The position numbers were made by a program, and so were the translations under genes. A stretch of DNA of 64,000 nucleotides from positions 2,666,001-2,730,000 of the forward strand of contig JAGFMI010000002.1 in NCBI GenBank assembly GCA_021030905.1, written 5' to 3'. The notes under the pieces were generated by a model, which was not told the origin of the DNA, ran no database searches, and saw nothing but the letters and a program-made list of their open reading frames with translations. The stretch is from Pyrenula massariospora. Its lineage: Eukaryota; Ascomycota; Eurotiomycetes; Pyrenulales; Pyrenulaceae. Below, piece by piece: positions 30,835-41,165 of the stretch (position 1 is the first letter of the stretch; every line of letters starts with the position of its first letter).

Positions 30835-32079
30835 TTAAGAAAGTTTTTGATTCTTCGCCGCTTCTTCATCAACCACAATCATGCCCTTTCCGGCCATCTT
30901 CCCACTGTGAGCGAGCTCCACTAGTTTCGGTATCTCATTCAGTCCGTGGAAAACGTTGGAATTGACCTTGATACCAAGCTCCGCCACCGTCTTGAGCATG
31001 TCAGCAGCTTCGGCCTTGCTCGAGACCAGGGAACCTTTGACACGAATATCGCGGAAAACAAATTCCTGGAAGGGGATCGAGACATCTGGTGGCTGTGCCC
31101 CAATGTTGTTAGCAGAAGCTTGCATCAAATATCGTACTGGGAAACAAAGCAGACTTCTGGGGCTGGTTGAAGCTTCTAAGGGAATATTGGACTGACCTGA
31201 GCTATTTGGACCATTGTACCGTGAACCCTGGTCACGGCACAGGCCAATGCTGCGGCATCTTTGTGGTCGCTGACATTGACTGTCGCCTCAGCGCCTCTGC
31301 CATTTGTTACTTTCATGACATCCTGTACCACAGATGCCTTGCGCCTTCTAGCGTCAATAGTCACATCTGCTCCGCACTTTTTAGACAGCTCTAGCCCTTC
31401 GTCTCTTGCATCGACGCCGATCACTTTGAGGCCTTTTGCTTTCGCAAATTGTATTCCAAGATGACCCAAGCCACCGCCAGAGCCTACTATGGCCAGCCAT
31501 TGACCGGTCTGAAGCTCAGCCTGTAGAACCCCTCTCCACACGGTGACCCCTGCACACGCCAGCGGGGCCGCGGTCTCAAAGGACACGCCATCAGGCAACT
31601 TGGCCGACTCACGACCGTCGCAAATCATGTACTCGGCGAAGCCACCATCCCTTGTCACCCCATTGTGCCCGCCTAGATTTGCGCAATACTGTCTGTAATT
31701 CTCCGGTCCTTCACAGCTTTCACATTTTCCGCAGCGATGGTATGGAATAGCCACCATGACGCGGTCGCCTTTCTTGAAATCTGTGACTGAAGAACCGGTG
31801 TCTACGACAATGCCACTAGCCTCGTGGGAAGCGATGACGGGAAGTTTGGTTCCGAATTGGCCGTCAGCAACCATGCCATCGGTGTGGCAAAGGGAGGCAA
31901 CGACAACCTTGACCAGGAGATCCTGAGGGTCGAGATCTTTCGAAGGAGTAGGGACTTCATGGATCACATAGGGTTTTTTGTACTAGGAGAAATATGAGCC
32001 ATGAGTACCGCAGTTAAGCAGAGCAGCTTGAGCCTACCTCAACGACCTGAGCCGCAAGCATTGTTTTGGGTAGCGCCAT
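30835..32079 (-). CDS. Zinc-dependent alcohol dehydrogenase (MDR family)
   Basis: Three exons on the minus strand (32079-32038, 31982-31197, 31092-30835) give 361 residues. The short first exon encodes MALPKTMLAAQVVE; without it the protein would lack its N-terminal strand. Catalytic zinc ligands are in SLCHTDG and the ASHEASG helix; the structural zinc site is CGKCESC plus a Cys nine residues later in GPENYRQYC, a spacing seen in a fungal subgroup. The NAD-binding motif is IVGSGGGLGHLGIQFAKA. The last exon supplies QPPDVSIPFQEF and the C-terminal lid. It should oxidise primary or related alcohols or reduce aldehydes in the cytosol; length and motifs match the yeast Adh1-like, propanol-preferring group. 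It has no clear functional tie to its neighbours. Confidence 0.93.
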
Positions 32080-32939
32080 TGTTAAAGTCTAAGGTGTACA
32101 AGGAGTCTATCTTTCGAGAATCGCGACAAGCACCAGCACTTGATCAGTAACGTCCTTCGTAGGCTCGAAGTGAGCTGCACTCCGAGCTCTGAACAGACAT
32201 CTCCGACTTTTTATGCTGAAAACACAGTCTAAATGACGTCGGCTTGTGATAGACTTGGCAGACGCAAATTGGAGACATATTCCTTGTTCGGATTACGGTC
32301 GGCCGAGGCACGAGTATTTCTGGTAGCCATGGCTGCAATCCTTCAGCAAGGTGTGCGACTAGAAAGCGGGAGTGCAAGGAAGCCTGTGATACTTGAACCG
32401 GGGCTTGTACGGATTAGAGATGCAAACTCACCAGAATCTCCATTTGGCCAGGATTCCATATTGCTGCCGTGGTCCGTGCACGCGGAGTTTCCTCGAAACC
32501 CCGGGCTCCCAGCCACAACTGCTCCCTCAAAGCACCCTACCGACAGTCGAAGGTGCTCTCAGGCGGGAGATACATATTGAGCAGTAGTTTTGGATGTTTG
32601 GTATTTAAACGTAAATGATGCTGGTGTCTGATCACATTTAATGCGGCTGCATGAAGCCTGGGAGAAGTTTGCTGACCTCGAATATTGCCGTCTCAGCAAA
32701 GCTATTCGTCAACCTCGTCAACGACCCCACAGCTTCCAAAACAGGCAAGCAGAGCTCCTGGTCAGCACTCTAGCGTCTGGTCTGCAGGAGTACGTACTGC
32801 ACTGCTGCCTTCACCCCCAATCTTCTGAATTGGAATTTCTCCTTCCACGTGGCCTGGGAAAAGAAGGAAGGAGTTAGCTTTGTACAGTATGAAATCCACA
32901 CATTTTTCTTCTTAGGTATTGGACAATCACACTTGGACA
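32080..32939. other. Divergent promoter region
   Basis: This lies between the minus-strand alcohol dehydrogenase and the plus-strand hydrolase. Short frames occur on both strands without motif support. A CTTAG at 32911-32915 could be a splice acceptor if the hydrolase has an upstream leader exon. Confidence 0.45.
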
Positions 32940-34034
32940 ATGGCTCAAGGTTGGCCTGGAATCGTACGCATCTACCACTCGGCCAAGAGCCTCATCCTCT
33001 TTGAGCACGCTCGCACCACCTTCAAAGCCGCACCACACACTCTCCTCGTAGTCGGCGGCCTTGGCGACGGCCTCACCAACCTCCCATTCATCAAACCTCT
33101 CGCCAAGTTCCTCCAACCCACCCCATGGAAACTATGCGAAGTCCAGCTCTCCTCCTCAAACCTCAACTGGGGAACCGGGAATCTCCAGCGTGACGCCGAC
33201 GAGCTCGCTGAAGCCGTCAAGTATGTCCGCACCCACGAACCATCCAGCAAGGTCGTTATCATGGGCTCTAGCACCGGCTGCCAAGACATCCTCACCTACC
33301 TGACCTCCCAAAACGGCCAATACCCCCTCCCCTCCACCCCCTCCTACCCGCCCCTCAACGGCGCCATCCTCTCCGCCCCCGTCTCCGACCGCGAAGCCTT
33401 CGAATGGATGATTTTCCCCAACGGCCTCGACCCCCAAACCGCAGACCCAGACAAACTCCTCGCCATGTCCCGCTGCCTCGACCTCGCCCACGCCCACCAC
33501 CAACAGTACCCCGACCGCACCAACCCGACCCAATACCCCCAGCTTATCCTCCCCGTCCCAGACACCAACACGCTCGGCTTCTTCGGCACGCCGAGCACGA
33601 CAGACCGCTTCCTCAGCCTCTGGGGCAACAAGCCCCCCGGGCCACGCACGGCGGACGACCTGTTCTCGTCGGACCTGCCCGACGAGGCGCTCGCGCAGAC
33701 CTTTGGCCGAGTTGGGCGTATGGGCCGGCTCAGAGATCCACGACCAGGCGGGGAGCCGCGGGCATCGATGCTGGTTCTTCTGTCCGGGGCGGACGAGTAC
33801 ATGCCGCCGTACGTCGATCGGGAGAGGCTACTGCGGCGCTGGGGTAAGGCGCTGAGGGAGGGCGGGGCGGAGTTGCATGCTATCTCTGGAGAGGTTGCGG
33901 GGGCGAGGCATAATGGGGCTGGGGAGTCGGAGAGTGAGATTGCTGGGAGGGATTTGATTGCGGAGAGGGTGGTGGAGTATCTTGTGGATTTGAGCGGGCC
34001 TGTTGGGTTGGAGCATCCAAAAGCGTTAATGTGA
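32940..34034 (+). CDS. DUF1749 alpha/beta hydrolase, SidJ-like
   Basis: This single exon encodes 364 residues from the ATG at 32940 (context ACAATGGCT). The fold markers are TLLVVGGLGDGL near 34-45, corresponding to the oxyanion region, and VIMGSSTGCQDIL at about 107-119, where Ser111 is the nucleophile in the elbow GSSTG; a candidate acid lies in SGADEYMPPY and the catalytic His in GARHNG near the C-terminus. This is the DUF1749 family, which includes Aspergillus fumigatus SidJ, an intracellular esterase that helps release iron from fusarinine-type siderophores. No other siderophore gene is seen here, so the SidJ function is only a family-based possibility. A GC-rich third-position bias marks the 5' two thirds. 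Confidence 0.86.
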   Translation: MAQGWPGIVRIYHSAKSLILFEHARTTFKAAPHTLLVVGGLGDGLTNLPFIKPLAKFLQPTPWKLCEVQLSSSNLNWGTGNLQRDADELAEAVKYVRTHEPSSKVVIMGSSTGCQDILTYLTSQNGQYPLPSTPSYPPLNGAILSAPVSDREAFEWMIFPNGLDPQTADPDKLLAMSRCLDLAHAHHQQYPDRTNPTQYPQLILPVPDTNTLGFFGTPSTTDRFLSLWGNKPPGPRTADDLFSSDLPDEALAQTFGRVGRMGRLRDPRPGGEPRASMLVLLSGADEYMPPYVDRERLLRRWGKALREGGAELHAISGEVAGARHNGAGESESEIAGRDLIAERVVEYLVDLSGPVGLEHPKALM

Positions 34035-34402
34035 ATATGGAATAGATATCTTATATCTACTTATTATTAAAAGGGCTCCCTCGCACTCGGTCTTGGTCTC
34101 AATACGTCAACGGGATCTTGAGTGAGCCTCCTGCCCTATTTTTCCATGTAGTCATTTATAGCCCTTCAATGAGTCACTACCACCTTCGCCATCACCCTCC
34201 TCCTCATCACATCACGCGACTTCCCAAATCAGCTAGCCCACCCAGGCAGCAACCGGGGGAAACAAAATCCTCTACTTCGACTCCCCAATCCACGTTGCTC
34301 ATGGATAATTTCTTTCTGCATACCCAAAAACATAGATTACCGCAGCCATAGCCAACCAAGCACGTGCAGAGGCTCTCCTCTATAGGTTGCGGCTGTCTCA
34401 TT

Positions 34403-34520
34403 CCAGGACGATGATGAAGCACGTGCACTCCGGACCGCTTTGGCGCGGCCTGAGGTCTCGAGGGCTTTTTTGGCTCTGTGAGATTTTGGAGGTGTGTGGG
34501 TTTGTGCCGCTGAGTCCTGG
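34403..34520 (+). ncRNA. Box C/D snoRNA-like element 1
   Basis: The 118-nt element has terminal stem CCAGGAC (34403-34409) with GTCCTGG (34514-34520), box C ATGATGA (34411-34417) and box D CTGA (34510-34513); an internal CTGA at 34450-34453 would be box D'. The seven-base-pair stem closing on boxes C and D is the strongest of the set. The guide target is unknown. Confidence 0.68.
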
Positions 34521-35311
34521 GGAACGATGCCGAGGGGTGATCCTGTCATTAGTGGGTGGATGATGTGGATATCTTGAGGGTTGTCTTGGATAGTTAGACA
34601 TGTAAAGCTTGGTGTTGAATGTAGAAATTTGATAATAGAAGACGGGCTACGGTTGAAATTTTTGGTCTACTACTCACCAGGTCGGATATCCTTAAGGCAA
34701 GTGTTAACCATTGTCTTGAGCTCAAATGCTGAACTCAGCTGACTTTCACCACATAGGACGTCGTTAGTTCATCGGCTATTTAGACCATCTTTCGGTTCCT
34801 TCCAGGGAAGCTGAACGAAGAAGGTCATTCTTGGTAATGGGAGGGATGTTACGAACTTCATGACAAGAAATCAGTAACTAGCACGTACAGGAACAAGTCC
34901 ACAAGGGTTTTCTGCACTGTCATTCCTCACCTGCAGTACCCACGGTCCAGCATTTGCAGGTACGCCTCCGGACCAATCCTCGACTTGACCCAAGAAAAGT
35001 CAGCGACGTTTCCGACTATGTGTAACTCACCCTCTCTAGCCCGAATCGTACTAGTTCTGTCCGCAGCCACACACTCCCTCCCTCTTTAACTTCCACACTC
35101 TCCCTTACTTCTGTTCTCATAATCCTTCCTATCGATGCAACCCTGATGAGCTCCCAATGCCCATCAGGTTTCCGCTAGAGTCACACAAACATTCCACGTG
35201 CACTCTCGACTCTGGCCGTGCCTGGCAGGGACTTCGATGATCTGGCTCTCCCTAGTCATGGCTGGTATCACATGCATAATTTACTCGGGGTAGACCGTCA
35301 AATATGTGAGA

Positions 35312-35436
35312 CCAGGACGATGATGAGAGCACGTGGGGCCGGACAGCCTGTCTTCGCTGCCCGAGGTCTTGAGCCAGCCAGCCACCCTTCGGATTGTGTT
35401 GGCTATGAGGCTTGATACACTGCTGCTGAGTCCTTG
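35312..35436 (+). ncRNA. Box C/D snoRNA-like element 2
   Basis: Stem AGGAC (35314-35318) pairs with GTCCT (35430-35434); box C ATGATGA is at 35320-35326 and box D CTGA at 35426-35429. It shares GCACGTG and CCGGAC after box C and GAGGTCTTGAG in the middle with elements 1 and 4. The internal D' is CCGA rather than CTGA. Confidence 0.65.
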
Positions 35437-35900
35437 AAACGAACTTCATTTGTCGAGAACGAGTGAAGATGTCCGCGGTACTGTTGTGGGAAACAGTACG
35501 ACAAATTCCTATCGTATGGTGGAGCTCTGTGCTTGTTAGATAAAGTGACGGACAGGGTGGGTGGGTTCACACATTAGATTTATCTGGCACTGAGAATGCC
35601 ACTTTCCCACTGCTAGCATTGTGGCCATTCTAGCTCATGTGATGCTCTATGCTAACAGTTTACTCTAATCTTCACAGGCACTACCTACTTTGTCCTCTCA
35701 TTACAATTTGAGCTTTTTCGTTTGCGACTCGTTCCCTCTCGGGAACGTACGATTGATGAATAGATCCTTCGGCATGCTCACGCGTACAAGACGTGTGAGC
35801 TCAGCTAGACTTTGCTCGGAGCCAGTCAAGTCTGACCGCGTGCAGATATCAATCTGGATTTCTAGCTGTAGGGGGGGAAAACCCGACCAACAGAGAAGCG

Positions 35901-36016
35901 GGACGATGATGAAGCACGCAAGACCCGGCTATGTGGCGTGGTCCGGGTCCTCGATTCATTGACTTCGCCGAGACTGGTCGACGAGCAGGGGAAGAGACAG
36001 CAATGCCTCTGGGTCC
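35901..36016 (+). ncRNA. Box C/D snoRNA-like element 3, degenerate D box
   Basis: Stem GGAC (35901-35904) pairs with GTCC (36013-36016). Box C ATGATGA is at 35906-35912, followed by AGCACG as in the other copies. At the expected box D the sequence is CTGG (36009-36012). Total length fits the family. It may be a decayed copy, or use the CTGA at 36016-36019 instead. Confidence 0.45.
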
Positions 36017-36475
36017 TGAAGGACCTGGTGTACGAGTAGACGGTGCAAGAAGTGAGGAGAGCGAAGTGCTCATGCGTGAAATTGGAGGATTCTCGTTGGG
36101 CAGGTTAAATAATGTTATAAACTGCCAACATCGCTGGCATCCATCGTCTTGCTGATGAGAATCACCATTAGAATTAGCAAATGCTCTCAGGGAACCAAAT
36201 ACATACGTACCTCATCTTTGAAATCATCCCCTTTCATGGAACCTTCTGCATCGAGCCCTAACGCACCATCCTATATCCCGTTAGCGCCATCCGGACCTAC
36301 TTCCAATAATCATCTCACCGCGTGGCTAAAACAATCTTCTCTTCCTCTTGCTCTGAATGTCTGCAAGAAAAAGCCACAGGGAGTAAATACATAGAGTCTA
36401 TCGAGCACGTGTATCCAAGCAGCTGTTACCTGCAAGCATTTTGGACTCTGGCTAAAGCGAAGAGGAAGTGACAAA

Positions 36476-36578
36476 AAGGACGATGATGAAGCACGTGCGA
36501 CCGGACTGTTACACTGGAAGCCTGAGGTCTTTGATCCTTTACGGAAAACATGAAAACCAAAAGTGCTACTGAGTCCTT
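36476..36578 (+). ncRNA. Box C/D snoRNA-like element 4
   Basis: The 103-nt element has perfect stem AAGGAC (36476-36481) with GTCCTT (36573-36578), box C ATGATGA (36483-36489), box D CTGA (36569-36572) and D' CTGA (36522-36525). It is the shortest and most canonical copy. Sequences upstream of D and D' differ from those of element 1, so different guides are implied. Confidence 0.68.
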
Positions 36579-36970
36579 GGAAATTTTGGAAAAATGAATG
36601 AAGGGAGGGATTCAGCAATAATTAATTGGGGAAATTCGCCTCTTGAGTTTTTGTGTCATAGTAGAAATATTCCATTACCAGTACAACCTTTGCAATATCG
36701 ACGTCTTCGCTGAATTGTTTTACGTGCTCTTGCTCCTACGCTTCCCTCTCAACCCCCTTAGACGATGCATACCCGTCTTCTCCAATCACATCAGCGTGGG
36801 CCACGCTCTCTTCATGAGCTTCAACTAAGAACTCTTCGAAAATTTTCACGTGTCCCCATGTATGATATGCGTATAAATCTTGATCGACTTTTCGTTTGCT
36901 AGAGTCAAACAAGAATAACAAGCTGCATATGTGGAGAGAATAACATCGCTCTAGCTGCATCTGAGGGTTC

Positions 36971-37096
36971 AGGACTATGATGAGGCACATGTGAACTTAC
37001 TGCCGTCTTTGATATGGTGGTTTGAGATTCTTCAGTGGCTGGCCCGATCCGGCTCGCTGTGAGGGAAGTCGGTCCTTAGTTATACGTCTAAGTCCT
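36971..37096 (+). ncRNA. Box C/D snoRNA-like element 5, divergent
   Basis: Stem AGGAC (36971-36975) pairs with GTCCT (37092-37096). Box C ATGATGA is at 36977-36983. Box D is CTAA (37088-37091). GGCAC follows box C, but the internal conserved blocks are diverged. Terminal pairing in spite of divergence argues for a shared origin and perhaps retained structure. Confidence 0.5.
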
Positions 37097-37756
37097 TGGA
37101 CCTTCTGGAAATGACAGTGCGATTAAGATTCGGAGAGTGCGCCTAGAGGCTCTCCGTCCGTTCAGAATAATAGCGGTAGATCTGCGGCGGGGCATGATGG
37201 ATATATGCGTGCATAGATAGAATGGTGGAAGATTTTGTATCGTGATAGCCATTTTTGGTTCGTACAAAACTAGGTTCTCATTCTTCAAAGAATCACTTTC
37301 CTTCAGCGTACAGTCGGAAATGATGGCAACGATCAAGGTCTTATCTTCTGGGAAACGCTCAAAAGAATGGCATGTCCTTTCTTCCATATTCGTACATCTT
37401 GAGTGCTGTATAGAGCTCATAGGTAGCAAAATCATTCTAAATTGTTCCCGGAATCGCATTTGCGTGAGCGACGTGCTCCATTCAGACGCTGACCTCAACT
37501 CTTCTAGAAAGTGTTTCCATCCGCATCCAAGACGCGATATGATAAAAGCCCGTATCTCTAGATATGAACTCGCTCAGTCGACATCGACTGTATTAATCGG
37601 CAATTTTACCGGCAGTATTGATTGACCGAGACGGAGAGCTCAGCTTGAGAGAGAGAGGCTAGTTCAAGTATTCGGCTCCTTATGAATGACTACATCACAA
37701 GATCCCTTTATTTTTACTACCTTGGACCTTCGAACAACCCTTCATATGTTCTGCGG

Positions 37757-38231
37757 TCATGTAGGCGCAGCGTCCTTAGTATTTTGCTTTCTATCCTCGC
37801 TTATCGTAGAAACCGTATCGCGAGCACTGACAGGCTTCGGTGAAACTGGTCGGATATCAATATCGTGCGGATTTTCATGTCCAGCATCCTGATGGCTCGA
37901 GGACGAGGTTCCTGAAACAAAACCAGCCAGACTAAATTTCCGTCTCCGCTGGCCGGAGCTGTTCGCAGACAAGCTTGGAGCACGGGGTCGTGCTTCGCCC
38001 TGCGCCCGTCCACCGAAAATCGGTGTGAAATACCAAGCTTGACGATAGAGGTAGAGGAGGAAATCGAAGACAATAGCTAAGAGCCATGGAGCGATATTAA
38101 GCAGGCCGAGGAAAAGCTAGACGCTCTGTCAGCAATCAGACGGGGCTAGGGGGAGGAGTTCATACAAAGGTTCGAACGACCCAGACCTCGACCGTAGTGA
38201 ATCGTTCTGGCAACAGACTGTACCACGCCAT
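37757..38231 (-). CDS. Small conserved-looking membrane protein
   Basis: Two exons (38231-38166 and 38116-37757) with a 49-nt intron give 141 residues. The first exon encodes MAWYSLLPERFTTVEVWVV and joins in frame to a hydrophobic stretch, LFLGLLNIAPWLLAIVFDF, followed by LLYLYRQAWYFTPIFGG, so one long or two short membrane segments lie at about 15-58. The rest is hydrophilic and Ser-rich, probably cytosolic and disordered. I do not recognise the family. Reasons to accept the gene are clean splice signals, the amphipathic-to-hydrophobic layout and frame closure. No functional link to neighbours is apparent. Confidence 0.65.
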
Positions 38232-39130
38232 TAAGATTCTTCGAAGTCTTTTTCAAGAGCGTCTCTCGCCGGTGTTTAGAGGTTAAGGCAGCCTCGATGC
38301 GGGAGGTTATCGCGCTTGAGCCCACTATCAATGCGGAGGTCCATCTTGTCGGCGGGGCCAATTCGGTCGATCTACCGAAACTCAGTTACCATAATTAGGA
38401 GAGGGCAGGCGGATGCAAGGAGCATGATCGGATAGCGTAGTTTCGCGTTCACAAAGACCGCTGACGTTCAATATAAGAGACGAGAAAGTGCTCAGCCGGT
38501 CAAGCAGATAAAAGACGAGCCTACGAGGCTGAGCAGTAGAAGTCGTGCCACCTCCTACGCCGATGATTAGCCGTGGAAGGATGCCACTTCGACCCACTTC
38601 GACCAGGGTGACGCGCCACGCGAGAACGGCACTCTTTACAGACGACAGTCTTTCAACAATTGACAGCCACCAACGACCTCCTGTGCTCCTGTCTTGCGTA
38701 TAATGTACTTCTCTCCAATCAGTCCAGTCACTCTCATGATCGCAAGATCATAGATTAACAACAGACCGCCGCTAATGGCACTTAAGACGAGAGACGTGAG
38801 CCAAGAGTCTCATAAACACTATGATGAATGTATTACTATGGGTCAGGTATCAGCAGCCAGAAGGGGGTAGCGGAATCAGGCATTGGAGCGTCGAACTCTG
38901 TCTAGCAACGTTGTGCTGAAAGACATTGGGATATGTCTCAAAGTCCAAGACTGGACTATCATCACGTACCCTCAGTGTTCAGAACTCATACTTTCATGAT
39001 GAGGCACCGGATCGGAATACTGTGCGTAAAATTAGGGCTCTATGTGAACACAGAGTCATGGCTCAAGAGGACTATTGGGCTGGGAGACAAAGCGGGAATC
39101 TCATCTTATTGAAGACACCAAAAAGGCAAC
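38232..39130. other. Intergenic region
   Basis: Short frames only. A sequence TCATGATGAGGCAC at about 38994 resembles the box C start of snoRNA-like element 5 but lacks a matching D box and stem. No other feature is seen. Confidence 0.45.
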
Positions 39131-40508
39131 TTAAAGCTTCGGCTGCAGAGCCGGCCGAATTGCAGCATATTCCTCGGATTGTCCCAGCCTCCAGGAGACG
39201 GCATCGCCCCAATTCGAATCACCGTCATCAGCCTTAGGATTCTTCCAACACCATCGCGCTACTGGCTGATGGCCATCCGCCGCCTCAAGCAGGTTCTTTA
39301 CCCAACTCCCTACAATGGGGAACAACTTGAAACCATGGCCAGAGTCCCCAGATACGAGGACGACCGATGAAGAGGTTTCAGGAACATAGTCAATAATGAA
39401 ATCGGAATCTCTCGTGTCAGCAAACCAACACAGCGACTTTTCCACTAATGGTCGGCTCGCAAGTGATGGAAGGGTCTGTGCCAGGAGTTTCCGGACCTGT
39501 TGCTCATCATGGGGAGGCATGAATGCGCTCTCTTCTAAGGTCTCAGGCGCATGCGAAACCCCAGTGTTGGGGTCGGTGTTGACATACCCGGCTCCCATGG
39601 GACACAGCTTGAGAAGATTTGTCTTCGGGTCCGGCTCAAAGAAAAACCCAAGGTCACGGGCGTACGTCACAGGGATGCCACGCAGGGCGGACGTTTCCTC
39701 GTCCGTGAGCCGGACATGTGCTACAGACCAGGACTTGGCCACAAGCTGCTTACCGACCTCTGGCACGAGCCTCGACGATCCTGCACCGGCAGCGACAATC
39801 ACCAGCTTGGCCGGATGAAAACGGCTCGTCTTGGACCTCACGCCACTGCTCTTCTTTCCCTGCGGGCTGTTCTCATAGACGACTTCCGACACAGCACCCT
39901 CGTCGCCTAGCACGAACTTAACGCCCTTCGCCACTATCGCCTGATAGAGCCCTTTGAGCGCATTGCCAGAATGTGCGTAGCCATCGAGGCGGTTGAAATA
40001 GCCCCTCCATCCAGGAATTGGGGATTCCTTATACTGCCAGACAAGATCGCGGATATCCTCATGCCCACGGATGCGCAACGTCTTCCTGGCCACCTGCGGG
40101 TGCCGCTCCGCCGCGGTCTGGAATCTTTTCAACGTATCAACCGCCCTTTGCGAGGCCCCCCCAGACACACAGTGCAGAAAGCCGACTTGGTGGAAGTGTG
40201 GTGCGAAAAGAGGAGTTTGCCAGGCAGCAATAGCTTTCTACATAGATACGAATTAGTACCGCAGCGGGTCACCCAACTGACAAGGACGGTTTTCGCACAA
40301 GGGACAAATCCGTGTAGAACGGGTCTTCGTATTCCGCGCGGACGATCTTGTTCAGGTCATTTGCGGCCGAGAATCGAGGGGGGATCTTGGAATCTTTGTC
40401 GAAGATTGTCATATTCTTGAAGCCGGCGGTGCATAGATGCAGCGCCGTTGAGAGGCCGAAGGCCCCTCCCCCTACGATTATGATCGGGTCGGTCTTTAAG
40501 AGGCCCAT
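39131..40508 (-). CDS. FAD amine oxidase (sarcosine/fructosyl-amino-acid oxidase family)
   Basis: Two exons (40508-40299 and 40237-39131) separated by a 61-nt intron give 438 residues. The N-terminus PIIIVGGGAFGLSTALHL (8-25) is the dinucleotide-binding motif, followed by SAANDLNKIVRAEYEDPFY, a signature of the fungal fructosyl-amino-acid, saccharopine and pipecolate oxidase branch. SLCWFADTRDSDFIIDY contains Cys340 at the place of the cysteine that holds FAD covalently in monomeric sarcosine oxidase, and SGDSGHGFKLFPIVG follows as in the family. It should oxidise a secondary amine or N-substituted amino acid to an imine with release of hydrogen peroxide. The end RPALQPKL is not a clear peroxisomal signal, but a PTS1-like SKL variant is possible. 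It adjoins the proline cluster, so an imino-acid substrate is worth considering. Confidence 0.9.
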
Positions 40509-41165
40509 GGCAGATGATGCGGTGTTTGAGTATCTAGGTTGTCCAGAATTCTAGAAGTTTGGAGACTAGGATTGCACGAGCTCCGACGTTGGATAGCATG
40601 GATTCAACAGTCTTCAAGTTCCTATTATGACTGTATCCACAATTATCAATGTCGGCCCTTTAGAGCTTGAACCGTGAAGAGCATGATGCGATGCCGCCCC
40701 GAGACTATCCCGAATTTCTAGATTTTAGCATATCGCAGCCTTCAAGCTCAAGGGCGTAGACCTTTCACTGGATGATACGAAAATCCCATTCTGGCAAGCT
40801 TCTTCGTTGATATGCATCGCCGGGCTACTGTCGGTGCTACGGCTGACCTCCCGAGAGTGCAAGGGTATTCATCGGAAGCGCTTCCGTAGCTTGTTGGCGA
40901 CGAGGTTTACCGCGCCACTGAAAGATAGCTCTGATGATACCGAACAGCGACCGAGTAGATCCTGATGATTGTGGCTTCACTCGATTAGTCAATTCGATAT
41001 GTTTACGGCCACCTCATAGAGCGCCTACCCTCCCACGCGGGAAATAATTCACGATGATGTGGGCAGAAATAAACAGTTTGTGATTTGTAGGTATATATTA
41101 TGGTCATTGTGTACCTGTAACCTTTTTTACCCTGATCAACATCCATCTGCGCACGATAAAGCGGT
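40509..41165. other. Intergenic region, amine oxidase to P5C dehydrogenase
   Basis: This holds the promoter of the amine oxidase and the 3' flank of prnC. No gene or repeat is recognised. Confidence 0.5.

Larger units (their letters stand above)
34035..37756. other. Non-coding region carrying the snoRNA-like array
   Basis: No frame here has domain support. Five related box C/D-like elements lie at 34403, 35312, 35901, 36476 and 36971, separated by 495-909 nt of unrelated sequence. Intron-like signals occur between them, for example TGCTAAC...TTCACAG ending at 35678 and donor-like GTACG or GTGAGC words, so a spliced non-coding host transcript on the plus strand is plausible. CACGTG hexamers are unusually frequent (inside or near several elements). 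Confidence 0.5.

Noticed and set aside
38382-38597. 71-residue minus-strand frame upstream of the small membrane protein
   Set aside because: No donor in the right phase joins it to the 38231 exon, which has its own good start.
38990-39075. Possible sixth snoRNA-like element (TCATGATGAGGCAC)
   Set aside because: The box C-like start matches element 5 over 12 nt, but no box D with a pairing GGAC/GTCC stem exists at the right distance.
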